A stretch of 61,832 nt of DNA from an uncultured Methanobrevibacter sp. (GTDB taxonomy: Archaea; Methanobacteriota; Methanobacteria; Methanobacteriales; Methanobacteriaceae): contig NZ_CACWVY010000007.1 in assembly GCF_902764455.1 (NCBI RefSeq), forward strand, positions 1 to 61,832. The letters run 5' to 3'. Position 1 is the first letter of the stretch; each line of letters begins with the position of its first letter. Below the pieces are notes generated by a model. It was given only the letters and a program-made list of their open reading frames with translations, was not told the DNA's origin and did not search any database. Below are positions 46,645 to 56,136 of this stretch, one piece after another. The position numbers and the translations under genes were made by a program.

Positions 46645-47584
46645 CATCATCACCTCCACTTAATCCATATTTTTTTCTATGGGAGCTGTCTAAAATCAGG
46701 CTGTTAATGTCGGTTTTATGTAATTTCTGTCCTGTATAGTGGTCATGAAATACAACATGGTCAGAACATGAAATCGAATCGTTTGTCAGAGGTGTACGGG
46801 TTTGGATAAAGACTTCCATACCGTAATGAGGACATTTTCCCTTGCCTTCCAGTCTGCACAGATAACAGCTTCCGTCAGCGCTTTCATGAAAATAGCCTTT
46901 TTCAAGACAGTTTTTCAAAACTCCCGGATCTCCATGATGAGTGTAGGGGTCATATGGGCATTTCTTAATTGTTGCAGGTGATTTTGCAAATAAATATGAA
47001 AATGGTGAATCAAGGTTTCTGACTTTCAGATATCTTGCAAGGGCATTCTTGTAGTGAATAAAATCTCCCCTGACATATATTCCTGATGCTGCAGATAAAA
47101 TTGCCGGAGGCAGCGGGTCTCTTAAGCCTTCTATAGAAACGTGTTTTTCTACAATTTTATTGTAGTGATTGCTGTTCTTTTTTATATTCAGTTTGACTTT
47201 AAACAGTACTTTCCAGGGACTGTCGGTACTTTCAACTGATATCACTTCAGAATTTATTATAATATCATATTTCTGCTCAAATTCCTTGTTTTTAGATTCC
47301 AGTTTTTTGTTTAAATTCTTTTTTATCTGGTCTTCACTGTTTAACAGTTTGTAGGTGTGATAGACTTTATTGCACGCATCAGCTATTGAATCTCTGCCTA
47401 AAATTTCTATATTGTTGGAGTAGTCATCAATAATATATTTGAAATTATCGTTCTCCTGAGAATCAATATTATGGTCATCAATATAATTTAAGGTAGTAAA
47501 AACAAAAATAGCAAGTAGGAGCAATGTTGTTATCAATATAACTGTTGAACCCAGTATTAAATTTCCATTTGAATCGATTTTCAT
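46637..47584 (-). CDS. Second pilin-like secreted protein
   Basis: 315 aa. The N-terminus SNGNLILGSTVILITTLLLLAIFV has a glycine followed by a hydrophobic helix, but Gly rather than Glu at the +5 position. A helical stretch (40-130) and a C-terminal domain with several Cys (KKCPYDPY, GSCYLCRLEGKGKCPHYG) follow. It is the first gene of a two-gene unit with the other pilin-like protein. Lack of Glu5 is typical of tip (GspK-like) pseudopilins; function here is inferred only. Confidence 0.7.
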   Translation of the reverse strand: MKIDSNGNLILGSTVILITTLLLLAIFVFTTLNYIDDHNIDSQENDNFKYIIDDYSNNIEILGRDSIADACNKVYHTYKLLNSEDQIKKNLNKKLESKNKEFEQKYDIIINSEVISVESTDSPWKVLFKVKLNIKKNSNHYNKIVEKHVSIEGLRDPLPPAILSAASGIYVRGDFIHYKNALARYLKVRNLDSPFSYLFAKSPATIKKCPYDPYTHHGDPGVLKNCLEKGYFHESADGSCYLCRLEGKGKCPHYGMEVFIQTRTPLTNDSISCSDHVVFHDHYTGQKLHKTDINSLILDSSHRKKYGLSGGDDDG

Positions 47585-47755
47585 TATTAAAAATATGGCT
47601 TAAATTTATAAATTTATTATTGAAGTGCGACCATATGATTTTGCACAATTATGTATTACTTTTTTTGAAATTGATGAAAATAAGTAATAAAAAAAATACC
47701 TATTTATATTATTTAAGATAAATTATACATATTAGAAAATATATGGAGGATTTAC

Positions 47756-48154
47756 ATGTCAGATACTGTAAGAACATGGCGTCATATACAACAAAGATAC
47801 AATCTTATAGGTTCTAAATGTAACACTTGTGGTGAAGTTTTCTTCCCAGCCCGTGTTGTTTGTCCTAATTGTAGAAGAAAAGGAAAACTCGAACCTTTCC
47901 AATTTTCAGGAAAAGGAAAAATATATACTTATTCAATAATCAGATCAGCACCTGATGACTTTAAAAAATCAGCTCCTTATGCTGTGGCAATTATTGAACT
48001 TGAAGAAGGTGCTAAATTAACTACACAACTTGTAGATTGTGATGTAGAATCTTTAGAAATCGGTGACGATGTGGAAATGGTATTCAGAAGAATTAGAGAG
48101 GATGGAAAAGACGGAGTTATCTCTTATGGATACAAATTCAAAGTTATCAAATAA
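47756..48154 (+). CDS. DUF35 zinc-ribbon/OB-fold protein
   Basis: 132 aa. A rubredoxin-like zinc ribbon with Cys22, Cys25, Cys36 and Cys39 is followed by an OB-fold (about 50-130) including FSGKGKIYTYSIIRSAP. This is the DUF35 acyl-CoA-associated family. In archaea it bridges acetoacetyl-CoA thiolase and HMG-CoA synthase, but neither gene is adjacent. The chelatase gene starts inside its 3' end. Confidence 0.9.
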   Translation: MSDTVRTWRHIQQRYNLIGSKCNTCGEVFFPARVVCPNCRRKGKLEPFQFSGKGKIYTYSIIRSAPDDFKKSAPYAVAIIELEEGAKLTTQLVDCDVESLEIGDDVEMVFRRIREDGKDGVISYGYKFKVIK

Positions 48155-49040
48155 TACTGCTGTAATTCTTGTAAGCCATGGTAGTACTTTACCATATGCT
48201 GAAGAGGTATTTACAGAAATAAAACAAAAATTTATCAAAAAAACAGATATTGCAACTGAAATAGGTTATATGAAAGTGTCAGAGCCAACAATTGCAGGAG
48301 CTGTAGAAATATTAAAGGGTGAAGTTGAAGATTTAGACAAAATTATTGCACTTCCAGTATTTTTAGCTCCAGGAATTCACACTAACATTGATATTCCTCA
48401 GTTATTGGGTTTAGAGCCTTTGGAAGTTGATCCAAGATGTCCTGATGGAAATTACCCTCCGGAACATTATTTATCAATAGCCGACGATGTTGATTTCGAC
48501 GGTGAAATTCAGCTTTTAGGTTCTATTGGACCTAGAGATGAGCTATTGGATATTATTGATAAAAGAATTAATGAAGCTTTAGCACAATCCAAATTGGATG
48601 ACAGTGCTAAAACCGGAATTCTACTTGTGACTCATGGTTCAAGACTAAATTACAATAAGGAATTTGCTACCGCATTATACAATAAATTTGAAAAGACTTG
48701 TGATTTGCCATCAAGTTTCGGATTCATGGAACTGTGCGGACCTAGCATACCTGAATCTATTAATAAATTAGTTGAAGAAAATGATTTGGAAAGACTGGTT
48801 GTCATTCCGGTATTTATTGCTCCGGGAATGCATACAACTCATGACATTCCGCATATTCTAGGGCTTTTAGAAGAGCATGAACATAAACATGAACATTCTC
48901 ACGGACATGGCCACGGTCATGACCACACTCATGACCTGACTCCTGTGGAGTTTGACGGAGAAATATTATATCAGGAACCTATTAAAGCGGATGATATATT
49001 AATAGATATTCTGATTGCAATGATAAACGAAGCACAATAA
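48126..49040 (+). CDS. cbiX: Two-domain sirohydrochlorin-type chelatase with His-rich segment
   Basis: The ATG at 48126 is chosen because the domain begins right after it; it overlaps the DUF35 gene by 29 bases. The 304-aa protein is two CbiX domains in tandem: VILVSHGST (His18) with FLAPGIHTNIDIP, and ILLVTHGSR with FIAPGMHTTHDIP. Archaeal CbiX/CfbA is normally a ~130-aa single domain forming homodimers, so this is a fused dimer. A His-rich stretch (HEHKHEHSHGHGHGHDHTHD) near residue 255 probably binds metal. It inserts Co2+ or Ni2+ into sirohydrochlorin; metal choice is unknown. Confidence 0.88.
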   Translation: MDTNSKLSNNTAVILVSHGSTLPYAEEVFTEIKQKFIKKTDIATEIGYMKVSEPTIAGAVEILKGEVEDLDKIIALPVFLAPGIHTNIDIPQLLGLEPLEVDPRCPDGNYPPEHYLSIADDVDFDGEIQLLGSIGPRDELLDIIDKRINEALAQSKLDDSAKTGILLVTHGSRLNYNKEFATALYNKFEKTCDLPSSFGFMELCGPSIPESINKLVEENDLERLVVIPVFIAPGMHTTHDIPHILGLLEEHEHKHEHSHGHGHGHDHTHDLTPVEFDGEILYQEPIKADDILIDILIAMINEAQ

Positions 49041-49057
49041 GCTTCGTATATTTTTTT
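49027..49057 (+). terminator. Chelatase gene terminator
   Basis: ACGAAGC and GCTTCGT flank a loop containing the stop codon, followed by ATATTTTTTT. Confidence 0.75.
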
Positions 49058-49122
49058 GAAAAATTTTTTTTTCAAGATAACTTAAACGATTTTAACTTAA
49101 AACTTATAATGGATGATAAAAT

Positions 49123-49605
49123 ATGTCTGATAAAAAAACTGGAATTTTACTTTTAAGCCACGGATCAAGATTGGACGATGGAGAGGAAGTAATTAAAGCT
49201 TATAAAGAAATGTATACTGAAGAGTTTCCGGAAATGCCTGTAGAATATGGATTTATGGAAATTAGAAAACCGGGAATTCCAGAAACAATCAATAAATTAA
49301 CTTCAGAAAATGATTTGGATAAGATTATTGTTGTACCGGTGTTTGTAGCTCATGGTCTTCACACAAAAAGAGACATACCTGAACTACTTGGTATTGAAAG
49401 TGATTTTGATGAAGAAGCAGTTTCAGGTCATCATCATCACCATCATCACGACCATGGCCACGATCACGGACATCATCATCACCATCATCACGACCATGAT
49501 GATGAAGAATTTGAATTTGATGGTGAAATCGTATTGACTGATCCTTTAGGAATTGATACACGTTTATACGAAATTATTAAAGACAGAGTTTCAGATGCAT
49601 TATAA
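49123..49605 (+). CDS. cfbA: Single-domain sirohydrochlorin cobalto/nickel chelatase with His-rich loop
   Basis: 160 aa, the short CbiX/CfbA type. His13 in LSHGSR and His80 in VFVAHGLHTKRDIP correspond to the metal-site histidines of short CbiX. Residues 103-125 are a run of His broken by Asp and Gly, a metal-binding loop. CfbA supplies Ni-sirohydrochlorin for F430 and Co-sirohydrochlorin for corrinoids. It sits right behind the two-domain version, and its domain resembles that protein's second half, so they arose by duplication. Confidence 0.9.
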   Translation: MSDKKTGILLLSHGSRLDDGEEVIKAYKEMYTEEFPEMPVEYGFMEIRKPGIPETINKLTSENDLDKIIVVPVFVAHGLHTKRDIPELLGIESDFDEEAVSGHHHHHHHDHGHDHGHHHHHHHDHDDEEFEFDGEIVLTDPLGIDTRLYEIIKDRVSDAL

Positions 49606-49620
49606 TTCTGAAACCTTTTT
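49588..49620 (+). terminator. cfbA terminator
   Basis: GTTTCAGA and TCTGAAAC, an 8-bp perfect stem around the stop codon, followed by CTTTTT. Confidence 0.72.
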
Positions 49621-49719
49621 ACTATTTTTTTAACATTAACGATTGGCATTTTCTTTTTCAAACTCTAAATAAATAATTTTCAAATAACTATATTTATTTT
49701 AAAATCAATAGTAATATTC

Positions 49720-50643
49720 ATGAGCTTAAAAGTCTCTGATATTGGTGAAAAAGAATTAATTAGATATATCATTGCTAATTCTAGGAGTATTACTCCTGAT
49801 GATACTGCCATTACCAAATTAAATTCTACAAATCTGATTTCAACCTGTGATATGCTAATTCAATCCAGACATTTTCCCGAAAACATGTCTTATTTTAATA
49901 TGGGTTTTAAAGCTGTTACTGTTAATGTAAGTGATCTTGCAGCAATGGGGGCCGAACCTTTAGGATTTCTTCTGGCTATTGCACTTCCTAAAGATTTAAA
50001 ATTGGATTCATTTAAAGAAATTATTGAAGGTGTATTGAATGCCTGTAATTACTATCAAATTCCTCTTATAGGTGGGGATACCAATGAAGCATCTGAAATT
50101 ATTATTTCGGGGACTGCTTTGGGAATTACTGATAAGCCATTGATGAAAGACACCTACAATATCGGTGATTTAATAGCTGTTACGGGCGATATTGGACTGG
50201 CGGCATTGGGTTTTGAATTGGATTCTTTTGATAATATTTATATAAAACAGGCTTTAAAGCCAGAAGCCCGCATAAAAGAAGGTTTGATTTTAAGGGATTT
50301 TGCCACATCAGCCACAGACATTACAGACGGGCTTGCCAGTGAATTGTATGAGATTAAAAAAGATGGTTTTGGATTCATGATTCATGAGGAGCTTTTGGGA
50401 ATTTCTGATGAATATAAATCCTTAGCTGAAAAATTTAATTTAAATTATCTGGATTTGGTTTTGCATGTCGGTGAAGACTTTGAGCTATTGTTTACAATAT
50501 CCGGAGATGATTTAGAAAAATTGCCTATTGATTATAAGGTGATTGGAGAGGTTACAGATTCGGATGTCATTGAATTAACGCTTGAAAATGGATTTGTAGA
50601 AAGAATTGAAAATAAGGGCTATGAGCATTATGTTAGTGAGTAG
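49720..50643 (+). CDS. thiL: Thiamine-monophosphate kinase
   Basis: 307 aa. Markers of the ThiL/PurM fold: SDIGEKELIRYI, PDDTAI, STCDMLIQSRHF, NVSDLAAMGAEPLGFLLAIALP, PLIGGDT and SATDITDGLASEL. It makes thiamine diphosphate from thiamine phosphate. The next gene starts inside its 3' end. Confidence 0.93.
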   Translation: MSLKVSDIGEKELIRYIIANSRSITPDDTAITKLNSTNLISTCDMLIQSRHFPENMSYFNMGFKAVTVNVSDLAAMGAEPLGFLLAIALPKDLKLDSFKEIIEGVLNACNYYQIPLIGGDTNEASEIIISGTALGITDKPLMKDTYNIGDLIAVTGDIGLAALGFELDSFDNIYIKQALKPEARIKEGLILRDFATSATDITDGLASELYEIKKDGFGFMIHEELLGISDEYKSLAEKFNLNYLDLVLHVGEDFELLFTISGDDLEKLPIDYKVIGEVTDSDVIELTLENGFVERIENKGYEHYVSE

Positions 50644-51502
50644 AGAATTATACAAAAAAAGTTCCAAGACACAAAAAATCAGATGTGAAATCTGTGCAAA
50701 CTATTGTAAAATAGCTGATGGTAATGTCGGAATATGCAAACAGTATAAAAACATTAACGGTGAGCTATTTGATGAATCATATGGTATTGTTTCATCATTA
50801 AGTCCTGATCCGGTTGAAAAGAAGCCTTTAAATAAATTTTTACCAGGCACATTTACATACTCCATTGGCGGTTTTGGGTGTAACATGACATGTTTGCACT
50901 GCCAGAACTATATGATATCTCACGAATATGATAAAAATTCAAGAGGTATTAAAATAACGCCGGAAGCTATTGTGGAAAATGCAATTAAATATAATTGTAA
51001 GTCAATTGCTTGGACCTATAATGAACCTACTATACACTTGCCTTTCAGCAAAAAAACTTCGCTTCTTGCAAAGCGTGAAAACTTGAATGTAATATATGTC
51101 AGTAACGGTTACTATTCAGACAAATCCATTGAAGAGGTTTTGACTTTTGTGGATGCATTCAACATAGACTTGAAATCCATGTCCAAGGATTTTTACAAAA
51201 AGGTCTGTGGAGCTGATTTGGACATTGTTTTGGATAATCTTAGAAGAATTTATCTTGAAGGAAAACACTTGGAGATAACAAATCTGATTATTAATGATTA
51301 TAACGATTCAATTGATGAAATTACTGAATTGTGTGATTTTGTTGTTGGTGAATTAGGTCCTGAAGTTCCACTTCATTTTTCAAGGGCATTTCCTTACTAT
51401 AAAATGGATGACATATCCCCAACACGGCCAGAAATTCTGTTTAAAGCACGTGAAATTGCTTTAGAAAAAGGAATTGAGAATGTTTATTTGGGCAATATTT
51501 AG
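50630..51502 (+). CDS. AmmeMemoRadiSam-type radical SAM enzyme
   Basis: The ATG at 50630 is used, overlapping thiL by 14 bases, with AAGGG upstream; an ATG at 50621 is possible. 290 aa. N-terminal Cys19, Cys22, Cys26 and Cys36 may bind zinc or an extra cluster. The radical SAM motif is CNMTCLHC (84, 88, 91). WTYNEPTIH and FNIDLKSMSKDFYKKV are family features. This is the PflA-like partner of the AMMECR1/Memo pair found across archaea, with unknown substrate; neither partner is in the window. Confidence 0.88.
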   Translation: MLVSRELYKKSSKTQKIRCEICANYCKIADGNVGICKQYKNINGELFDESYGIVSSLSPDPVEKKPLNKFLPGTFTYSIGGFGCNMTCLHCQNYMISHEYDKNSRGIKITPEAIVENAIKYNCKSIAWTYNEPTIHLPFSKKTSLLAKRENLNVIYVSNGYYSDKSIEEVLTFVDAFNIDLKSMSKDFYKKVCGADLDIVLDNLRRIYLEGKHLEITNLIINDYNDSIDEITELCDFVVGELGPEVPLHFSRAFPYYKMDDISPTRPEILFKAREIALEKGIENVYLGNI

Positions 51503-52075
51503 GTGATGGTTAGGTGATTGAATTTCACCCAGATAAATATTGTCTATTTTCAAAAAATGTCACAAATTAAAATTCCAGTTCACTGAAATCGTTTTCATTA
51601 ACTCCTCGCCTTGAAAACTATAACATATTTTTGATTCATATTCAATATTATCAAAAATGCTATTATCTTATAATAAGCTTATTAATTGCTTGTTATAAGT
51701 GACTGCTAAAAAATAATGGAGTCTAAAAGCATTTCAACCATCATCCGCCTCATAGGAGGAAACTTGAATAGGAATTTAAAGGGTTTCAAATTAATTTCTC
51801 CAATTTTTTTAAAAATTTTTATGAGTTCCAGTACTCATTATTTATTACTTTTTTATATAAAGTATTACTTTTTATTTAATTATTAATATTTAAATATTAT
51901 GAAAAATAAGAATTAACTATTGGAATTTATTGGAATTCAAATTTAGTTTTCCAATATTAATAATTGTTAGGGTTTTTTTAACCCTACTTTTATTAAAATA
52001 GCTTTTTTTAGAAGAAAATTCATTGTATTAATGTATTTTAAATTTTAAAAACAGAATATAAAAAAAGAAAAAAAT
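51503..52075. other. Long intergenic region with several hairpins, no gene seen
   Basis: No credible coding sequence. Structures seen: GGTGA/TCACC at 51512-51528 behind the radical SAM stop; CCTC-ATAG-GAGG near 51753 in the only GC-richer patch (51700-51790); ATGAGT/ACTCAT at 51821-51838; TATTGGAA/TTCCAATA arms around 51918-51956; and TAGGGTT/AACCCTA with a T-loop at 51968-51985. The last is probably the terminator of the minus-strand gene at 52076. A small RNA in 51690-51840 is possible but unproven. Confidence 0.5.
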
Positions 52076-53281
52076 TTAAAAATCAATAGATTGATCTCTT
52101 TTTATTTGGTGTCCATTCCATGCTTGCACACTGGTCCATTCTGCAGGTTCGGAAGTCCAAAATGCATCGCTGGCATCTAAACCTAATGGTAGGAACACTG
52201 TACAGCAGAAATAAAGACTGCCTGTGTTGATATCACTTTCTGAAATATCAGTTTGTGAACCATTTAATCCAAGAAGCAACCATCCGTTGTTTGAAAAGTT
52301 TTGGTTTTCACTGAATTGTTTTTTCAAAACGGCTGTTAGAGCGCATCTAACCTGTGCAGGATTAATATTTCTTGGTAATATTTTTAATAAAGCTGCTTGT
52401 GATAGTAAATGGAAAACACCGCAACGATATGATAGACAACTTCCTATCAGAGGATAAGTAGCATCAGGTGCGATTGTTCTTTCCAGCTGTGATGATAATC
52501 TTGATGATCTCATCAATTGAACGTCAAGAAATTCGCCTTCTGCAATTCCATATTTTCTCATTACTTTTAAAATATCGTTTAACATAGGATGAATTACCAT
52601 ACTGTTGAAGTAATCAGAAGTAAAAACTTCTCCGTCAGAGTAAATTCCATCTCCCCTATAGAAATCATCTCTGAATCTGCTAATACCATAACTTAAACGC
52701 TCTTTATCACATTCTCCTGTAAATTCCAAAAGAGCAGCTTCAATCATGGATGTAAATAACAACCAGTGATTTTCGTATGGTGCAATAACTCTTGTATTTT
52801 TGAGTTCACGGATAATTCTTGCCTGATCATCCATTTGTAAATTAAGCCAAATTTGATTTTTGGCTCTTAATAATCCTTGAGCAAATAAAGCGACATCAAC
52901 TAAAGATTGTTTTGGTTCAACTACAAATATATAGTCGTTATTGTTAGGATTAACTGCATTGGAGATAGCTCTTTTTGTCATGCGAATGTATTTTTCACGG
53001 ACGATTCCTTCTTCAGAGTTATCGGCTCCTAACTCTAACCATGGTGCAATTCCATTAAACACACGTGCAAAAGCTTCAAGATATGAAAATTTTTGACCTT
53101 CGAGACTAGGGGACTCATAAGGCATATTCTTCCTTAATGAACTTTTTGCAAGGTTATTCAAAACAGGATATGCTATTTTTTGTAAAGTTGAAACCCAGAA
53201 AACCCTGTCACTTAAAGAAAACTCTTGTTCTTCAATAACAGGTTCTTCTTTTTTTCTTAGTTTATTCAAAAATGATGCCAT
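52076..53281 (-). CDS. DUF2264 family protein, probably acquired from gut bacteria
   Basis: 401 aa, no signal peptide. The sequence RVFWVSTLQKIAYPVLNNLA, FARVFNGIAPWLELG, and EPKQSLVDVALFAQGLLRA, plus NHWLLFTSMIEAALL and RDDFYRGDGIYSDG, match DUF2264, an all-alpha toroid-like family common in gut Bacteroidetes and Firmicutes and often linked with polysaccharide use. The role in a methanogen is unknown. It stands alone, between a long gap and the leuC promoter. Confidence 0.82.
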   Translation of the reverse strand: MASFLNKLRKKEEPVIEEQEFSLSDRVFWVSTLQKIAYPVLNNLAKSSLRKNMPYESPSLEGQKFSYLEAFARVFNGIAPWLELGADNSEEGIVREKYIRMTKRAISNAVNPNNNDYIFVVEPKQSLVDVALFAQGLLRAKNQIWLNLQMDDQARIIRELKNTRVIAPYENHWLLFTSMIEAALLEFTGECDKERLSYGISRFRDDFYRGDGIYSDGEVFTSDYFNSMVIHPMLNDILKVMRKYGIAEGEFLDVQLMRSSRLSSQLERTIAPDATYPLIGSCLSYRCGVFHLLSQAALLKILPRNINPAQVRCALTAVLKKQFSENQNFSNNGWLLLGLNGSQTDISESDINTGSLYFCCTVFLPLGLDASDAFWTSEPAEWTSVQAWNGHQIKRDQSIDF

Positions 53282-53406
53282 AATAATAATTTAGAATACA
53301 TAATATATAAATTTAAGATATTTGAAAAATGAATTTTTTTTAAAATAAAACGAACTTATATATTTTATAAAATACATATAATTATCATTATTAAGAGGTT
53401 GATAAT

Positions 53407-54651
53407 ATGCCAACAATGTCAGAGAAAATATTAGCTAGAGCATCTGGTAAAGATACAGTTGAAGCTGGAGACATAGTTATAGCAAATATTGATGTAGCGA
53501 TGACACATGATTTAACCGGACCTCTTTCAGTAGAATCCTTTGAAAAAATTGGAGCTGAAAAAGTTTGGGATTCGTCAAAAATAGTAATTCCATTTGATCA
53601 TCAGGTTCCAGCAGATTCAATTGATTCGGCGAATAATCATATTATTATGAGAGATTTTGTTGAAAAACATAATATTGAGAACTTTTATGATGTTAATGCT
53701 GGTGTTTGCCATCAGATACTTCCGGAATTAGGTCATGTCGTGCCTGGAGAAGTAATTGTGGGTGCTGATTCACATACTTGTACTCATGGAGCTTTAGGTG
53801 CATTTTCTACAGGTATTGGTTCAACAGATATGGCCATGGTATTTGCTGAAGGTAATTTGTGGTTTAAAGTACCTGAAACAAACAGGTTTGAAATCACAGG
53901 CAATTTGAAGGAAAATGTTTATGCAAAAGATGTTATCCTACATATAATTGGCCGGATGGGAGCCGATGGTTCAACATACAAGGCATGTGAATTCGCTGGA
54001 GATACTGTTAGTGACATGAGCATTTCTGACAGAATGGTTTTATGTAATATGGCCATTGAAATGGGTGGAAAAACAGGATTGGTAGAAGTGGATCAAAAAA
54101 CCATTGATTATGTTGAAAGCCGCTCGGATAAGCCATATAAAATCTATAAAACAGATTTGGATTCACCATCTCTTAATATAATTGATGTTGATGTTAGTGA
54201 CTTGGAGCCCCAAGTGGCTTGTCCGCATAATGTTGATAATGTAAAGCCTGTAAGTGAAGTTGACCAAGAGTTAGACCAGGTATTTTTGGGGTCCTGTACA
54301 AATGGAAGGCTAAGCGATTTAAGGGATGCTGCAAAAATACTTAAAGGCAATAAAGTAGCTAAAGGCACTAGAATGCTGGTTATTCCTGCATCCAGGGAAG
54401 TTTACTCAAAAGCTCTTGATGAAGGTTTAATTAGAATATTTGTTGATGCAGGAGCACTTGTATCTGCTCCTTGCTGCGGTCCGTGTCTTGGAGGACATAC
54501 TGGTATAATAGGTCCTGGAGAAGTAAGCCTTTCTACTTCAAATAGAAACTTTAAAGGAAGACAAGGTTCACCTGACGGAAAAGTATACTTATCCTCAGCA
54601 GCTGTTGCGGCAGCTTCAGCCATTGAAGGAAAAATTGTAGCGCCGGAGTGA
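53407..54651 (+). CDS. leuC: 3-isopropylmalate dehydratase large subunit (LeuC/HacA family)
   Basis: 414 aa, the archaeal-type large subunit. Aconitase-fold markers: [22 protein letters not shown], and the 4Fe-4S ligand Cys in [12 protein letters not shown] and [11 protein letters not shown]. It isomerises 2-isopropylmalate and may also handle homologues for 2-oxosuberate (coenzyme B). The TATA-like TTATATATTTTAT near 53355 and AGAGGTTGAT before the ATG mark a promoter and ribosome site. leuD starts 4 bases after its stop. Confidence 0.9.
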   Translation: MPTMSEKILARASGKDTVEAGDIVIANIDVAMTHDLTGPLSVESFEKIGAEKVWDSSKIVIPFDHQVPADSIDSANNHIIMRDFVEKHNIENFYDVNAGVCHQILPELGHVVPGEVIVGADSHTCTHGALGAFSTGIGSTDMAMVFAEGNLWFKVPETNRFEITGNLKENVYAKDVILHIIGRMGADGSTYKACEFAGDTVSDMSISDRMVLCNMAIEMGGKTGLVEVDQKTIDYVESRSDKPYKIYKTDLDSPSLNIIDVDVSDLEPQVACPHNVDNVKPVSEVDQELDQVFLGSCTNGRLSDLRDAAKILKGNKVAKGTRMLVIPASREVYSKALDEGLIRIFVDAGALVSAPCCGPCLGGHTGIIGPGEVSLSTSNRNFKGRQGSPDGKVYLSSAAVAAASAIEGKIVAPE

Positions 54652-54655
54652 TATT

Positions 54656-55135
54656 GTGAAAGGAACTGCATGGAAATTTGGAAACGATATTGATACGGAT
54701 ATTATTGTTCCTGGAAGATATTTGATTTATACAGATGAAGAAAGATTGGCCGAACACTGTATGGAAGGTTTGGACGCTGATTTCAATAATAAATGCAAAA
54801 AAGGGGATTTCATTGTAGCCGGAAGGAATTTTGGTTGCGGTTCATCTCGTGAGCATGCACCTATTGCACTTAAAGGCGTTGGCATTTCAGCAGTAATAGC
54901 AGAATCTTTTGCCAGAATATTCTATAGAAATGCTACAAATGTTGGTGTTCCGCTTTTGGAAGCTCCAGGAATTACAGAACTTGTTGAAAACGCTGAAGAA
55001 ATTGAAGTTGATATGGAAAAAGGAATAATAACTAATGCAAATGGAGAATCAATAACATTTAAAAAATTGCCTCCATTCATGTTAGAAATATTAGAGCAAG
55101 GTGGTTTAATTGAATACCTCAAAAACAAAAGATAA
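54656..55135 (+). CDS. leuD: 3-isopropylmalate dehydratase small subunit
   Basis: 159 aa with a GTG start behind [24 protein letters not shown] and [16 protein letters not shown] are the small-subunit signatures. The loop reads YLIY; isopropylmalate isomerases have YLVY-like loops whereas methanogen homoaconitase has YLRT, so a leucine role is favoured over homoaconitase (from memory of the published comparison). Its end overlaps leuB. Confidence 0.88.
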   Translation: MKGTAWKFGNDIDTDIIVPGRYLIYTDEERLAEHCMEGLDADFNNKCKKGDFIVAGRNFGCGSSREHAPIALKGVGISAVIAESFARIFYRNATNVGVPLLEAPGITELVENAEEIEVDMEKGIITNANGESITFKKLPPFMLEILEQGGLIEYLKNKR

Positions 55136-56117
55136 ATATCAGATTGCCATTGTTCCAGGTGATGGAATAGGAAAGGAAGTAATGGAAGCTACAATCTTTG
55201 TTCTTGATAGTTTAGGTATTGATTTTGATTATGTTTATGGTGATGCAGGCGATGAATGTCTTGAAAAAACTGGAACAGCTCTTCCAGGTGAAACTTTAGA
55301 CATTATTCGCAATGCTGATGCCTGTTTATTTGGTGCAGCTGGAGAGACTGCAGCTGATGTTATTGTAAAAATACGTCAGGAAATGAAAATGTTTGCAAAT
55401 TTAAGGCCTGTAAAAGCATATCCAAATACAGATTCATTGTCTGATGACATTGATTTTATGATTGTCCGTGAAAATACTGAGGGTATGTATATAGCAGATG
55501 AAGAGGAATTCACTGATGAAGGGGCTGTTGCAAGACGTATAATTACAAGAAATGCTGAAGAGCGCATTATTGATTATGCGTTTAATTATGCAGTTGAAAA
55601 CAATAAATCCAAAGTTACAGCTGTTCATAAAGCTAATGTATTAAAGAAAAGTGACGGTTTGTTTAAGGAAATTTTCTATGAAGTTGCTCAAAACTATCCG
55701 GATATTGCAACAGAGGACTTTTATGTAGATGCAACAGCAATGTATCTCATTACACAACCTGAAAGCTTTGAAGTCATTGTAACCACAAATCTCTTTGGTG
55801 ACATATTGTCAGATGAAGGTGCAGGTCTTGTAGGAGGGCTTGGTTTAATTCCTTCTGCAAATATTGGTGAGGATGCAGCATTGTTTGAACCTGTACACGG
55901 TTCAGCACCGGATATTGCAGGAAAAGGCATTGCAAATCCGATTGCAATGATGTTGTCATCTGTAATGATGCTTAGATACATTGGTGAAATTGAAGCTGCA
56001 GACAAATTTGATGCAGCTATTTTAAAAGTATTAAATGATGCTAATGTTTTAACCGGTGATTTGGGAGGTAATGCTTCCACTATGGAAGTAGCTCAAGCGG
56101 TTAAAAATAATTTATAA
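55110..56117 (+). CDS. leuB: 3-isopropylmalate dehydrogenase (LeuB/AksF family)
   Basis: 335 aa from a TTG start behind AAGGTGG, overlapping leuD by 26 bases. Beta-decarboxylating dehydrogenase motifs: IVPGDGIGKEVM, FMIVRENTEGMY, NLFGDILSDEGAGLVGGLGL and FEPVHGSAPDIAGKGIANP. In methanogens the same enzyme may serve leucine, isoleucine and 2-oxosuberate pathways. It follows leuC and leuD in one operon. Confidence 0.9.
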   Translation: MNTSKTKDKYQIAIVPGDGIGKEVMEATIFVLDSLGIDFDYVYGDAGDECLEKTGTALPGETLDIIRNADACLFGAAGETAADVIVKIRQEMKMFANLRPVKAYPNTDSLSDDIDFMIVRENTEGMYIADEEEFTDEGAVARRIITRNAEERIIDYAFNYAVENNKSKVTAVHKANVLKKSDGLFKEIFYEVAQNYPDIATEDFYVDATAMYLITQPESFEVIVTTNLFGDILSDEGAGLVGGLGLIPSANIGEDAALFEPVHGSAPDIAGKGIANPIAMMLSSVMMLRYIGEIEAADKFDAAILKVLNDANVLTGDLGGNASTMEVAQAVKNNL

Positions 56118-56136
56118 AAATTAAAGGAGAAAAAAT

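Noticed and set aside
49430-49500. CATCAC/CATCAT tandem repeat as a DNA microsatellite feature
   Set aside because: It encodes the histidine-rich metal-binding loop of the chelatase in frame; the protein explanation is enough.
51503-51540. C/D-box sRNA (GTGATGG ... CTGA)
   Set aside because: Only loose C-like and D-like boxes; no clean RTGATGA/CTGA pairs or terminal stem.
51745-51775. RNase P or SRP RNA core (AGGAGGAAAC)
   Set aside because: Surroundings lack the other conserved blocks and the GC content expected of these RNAs.
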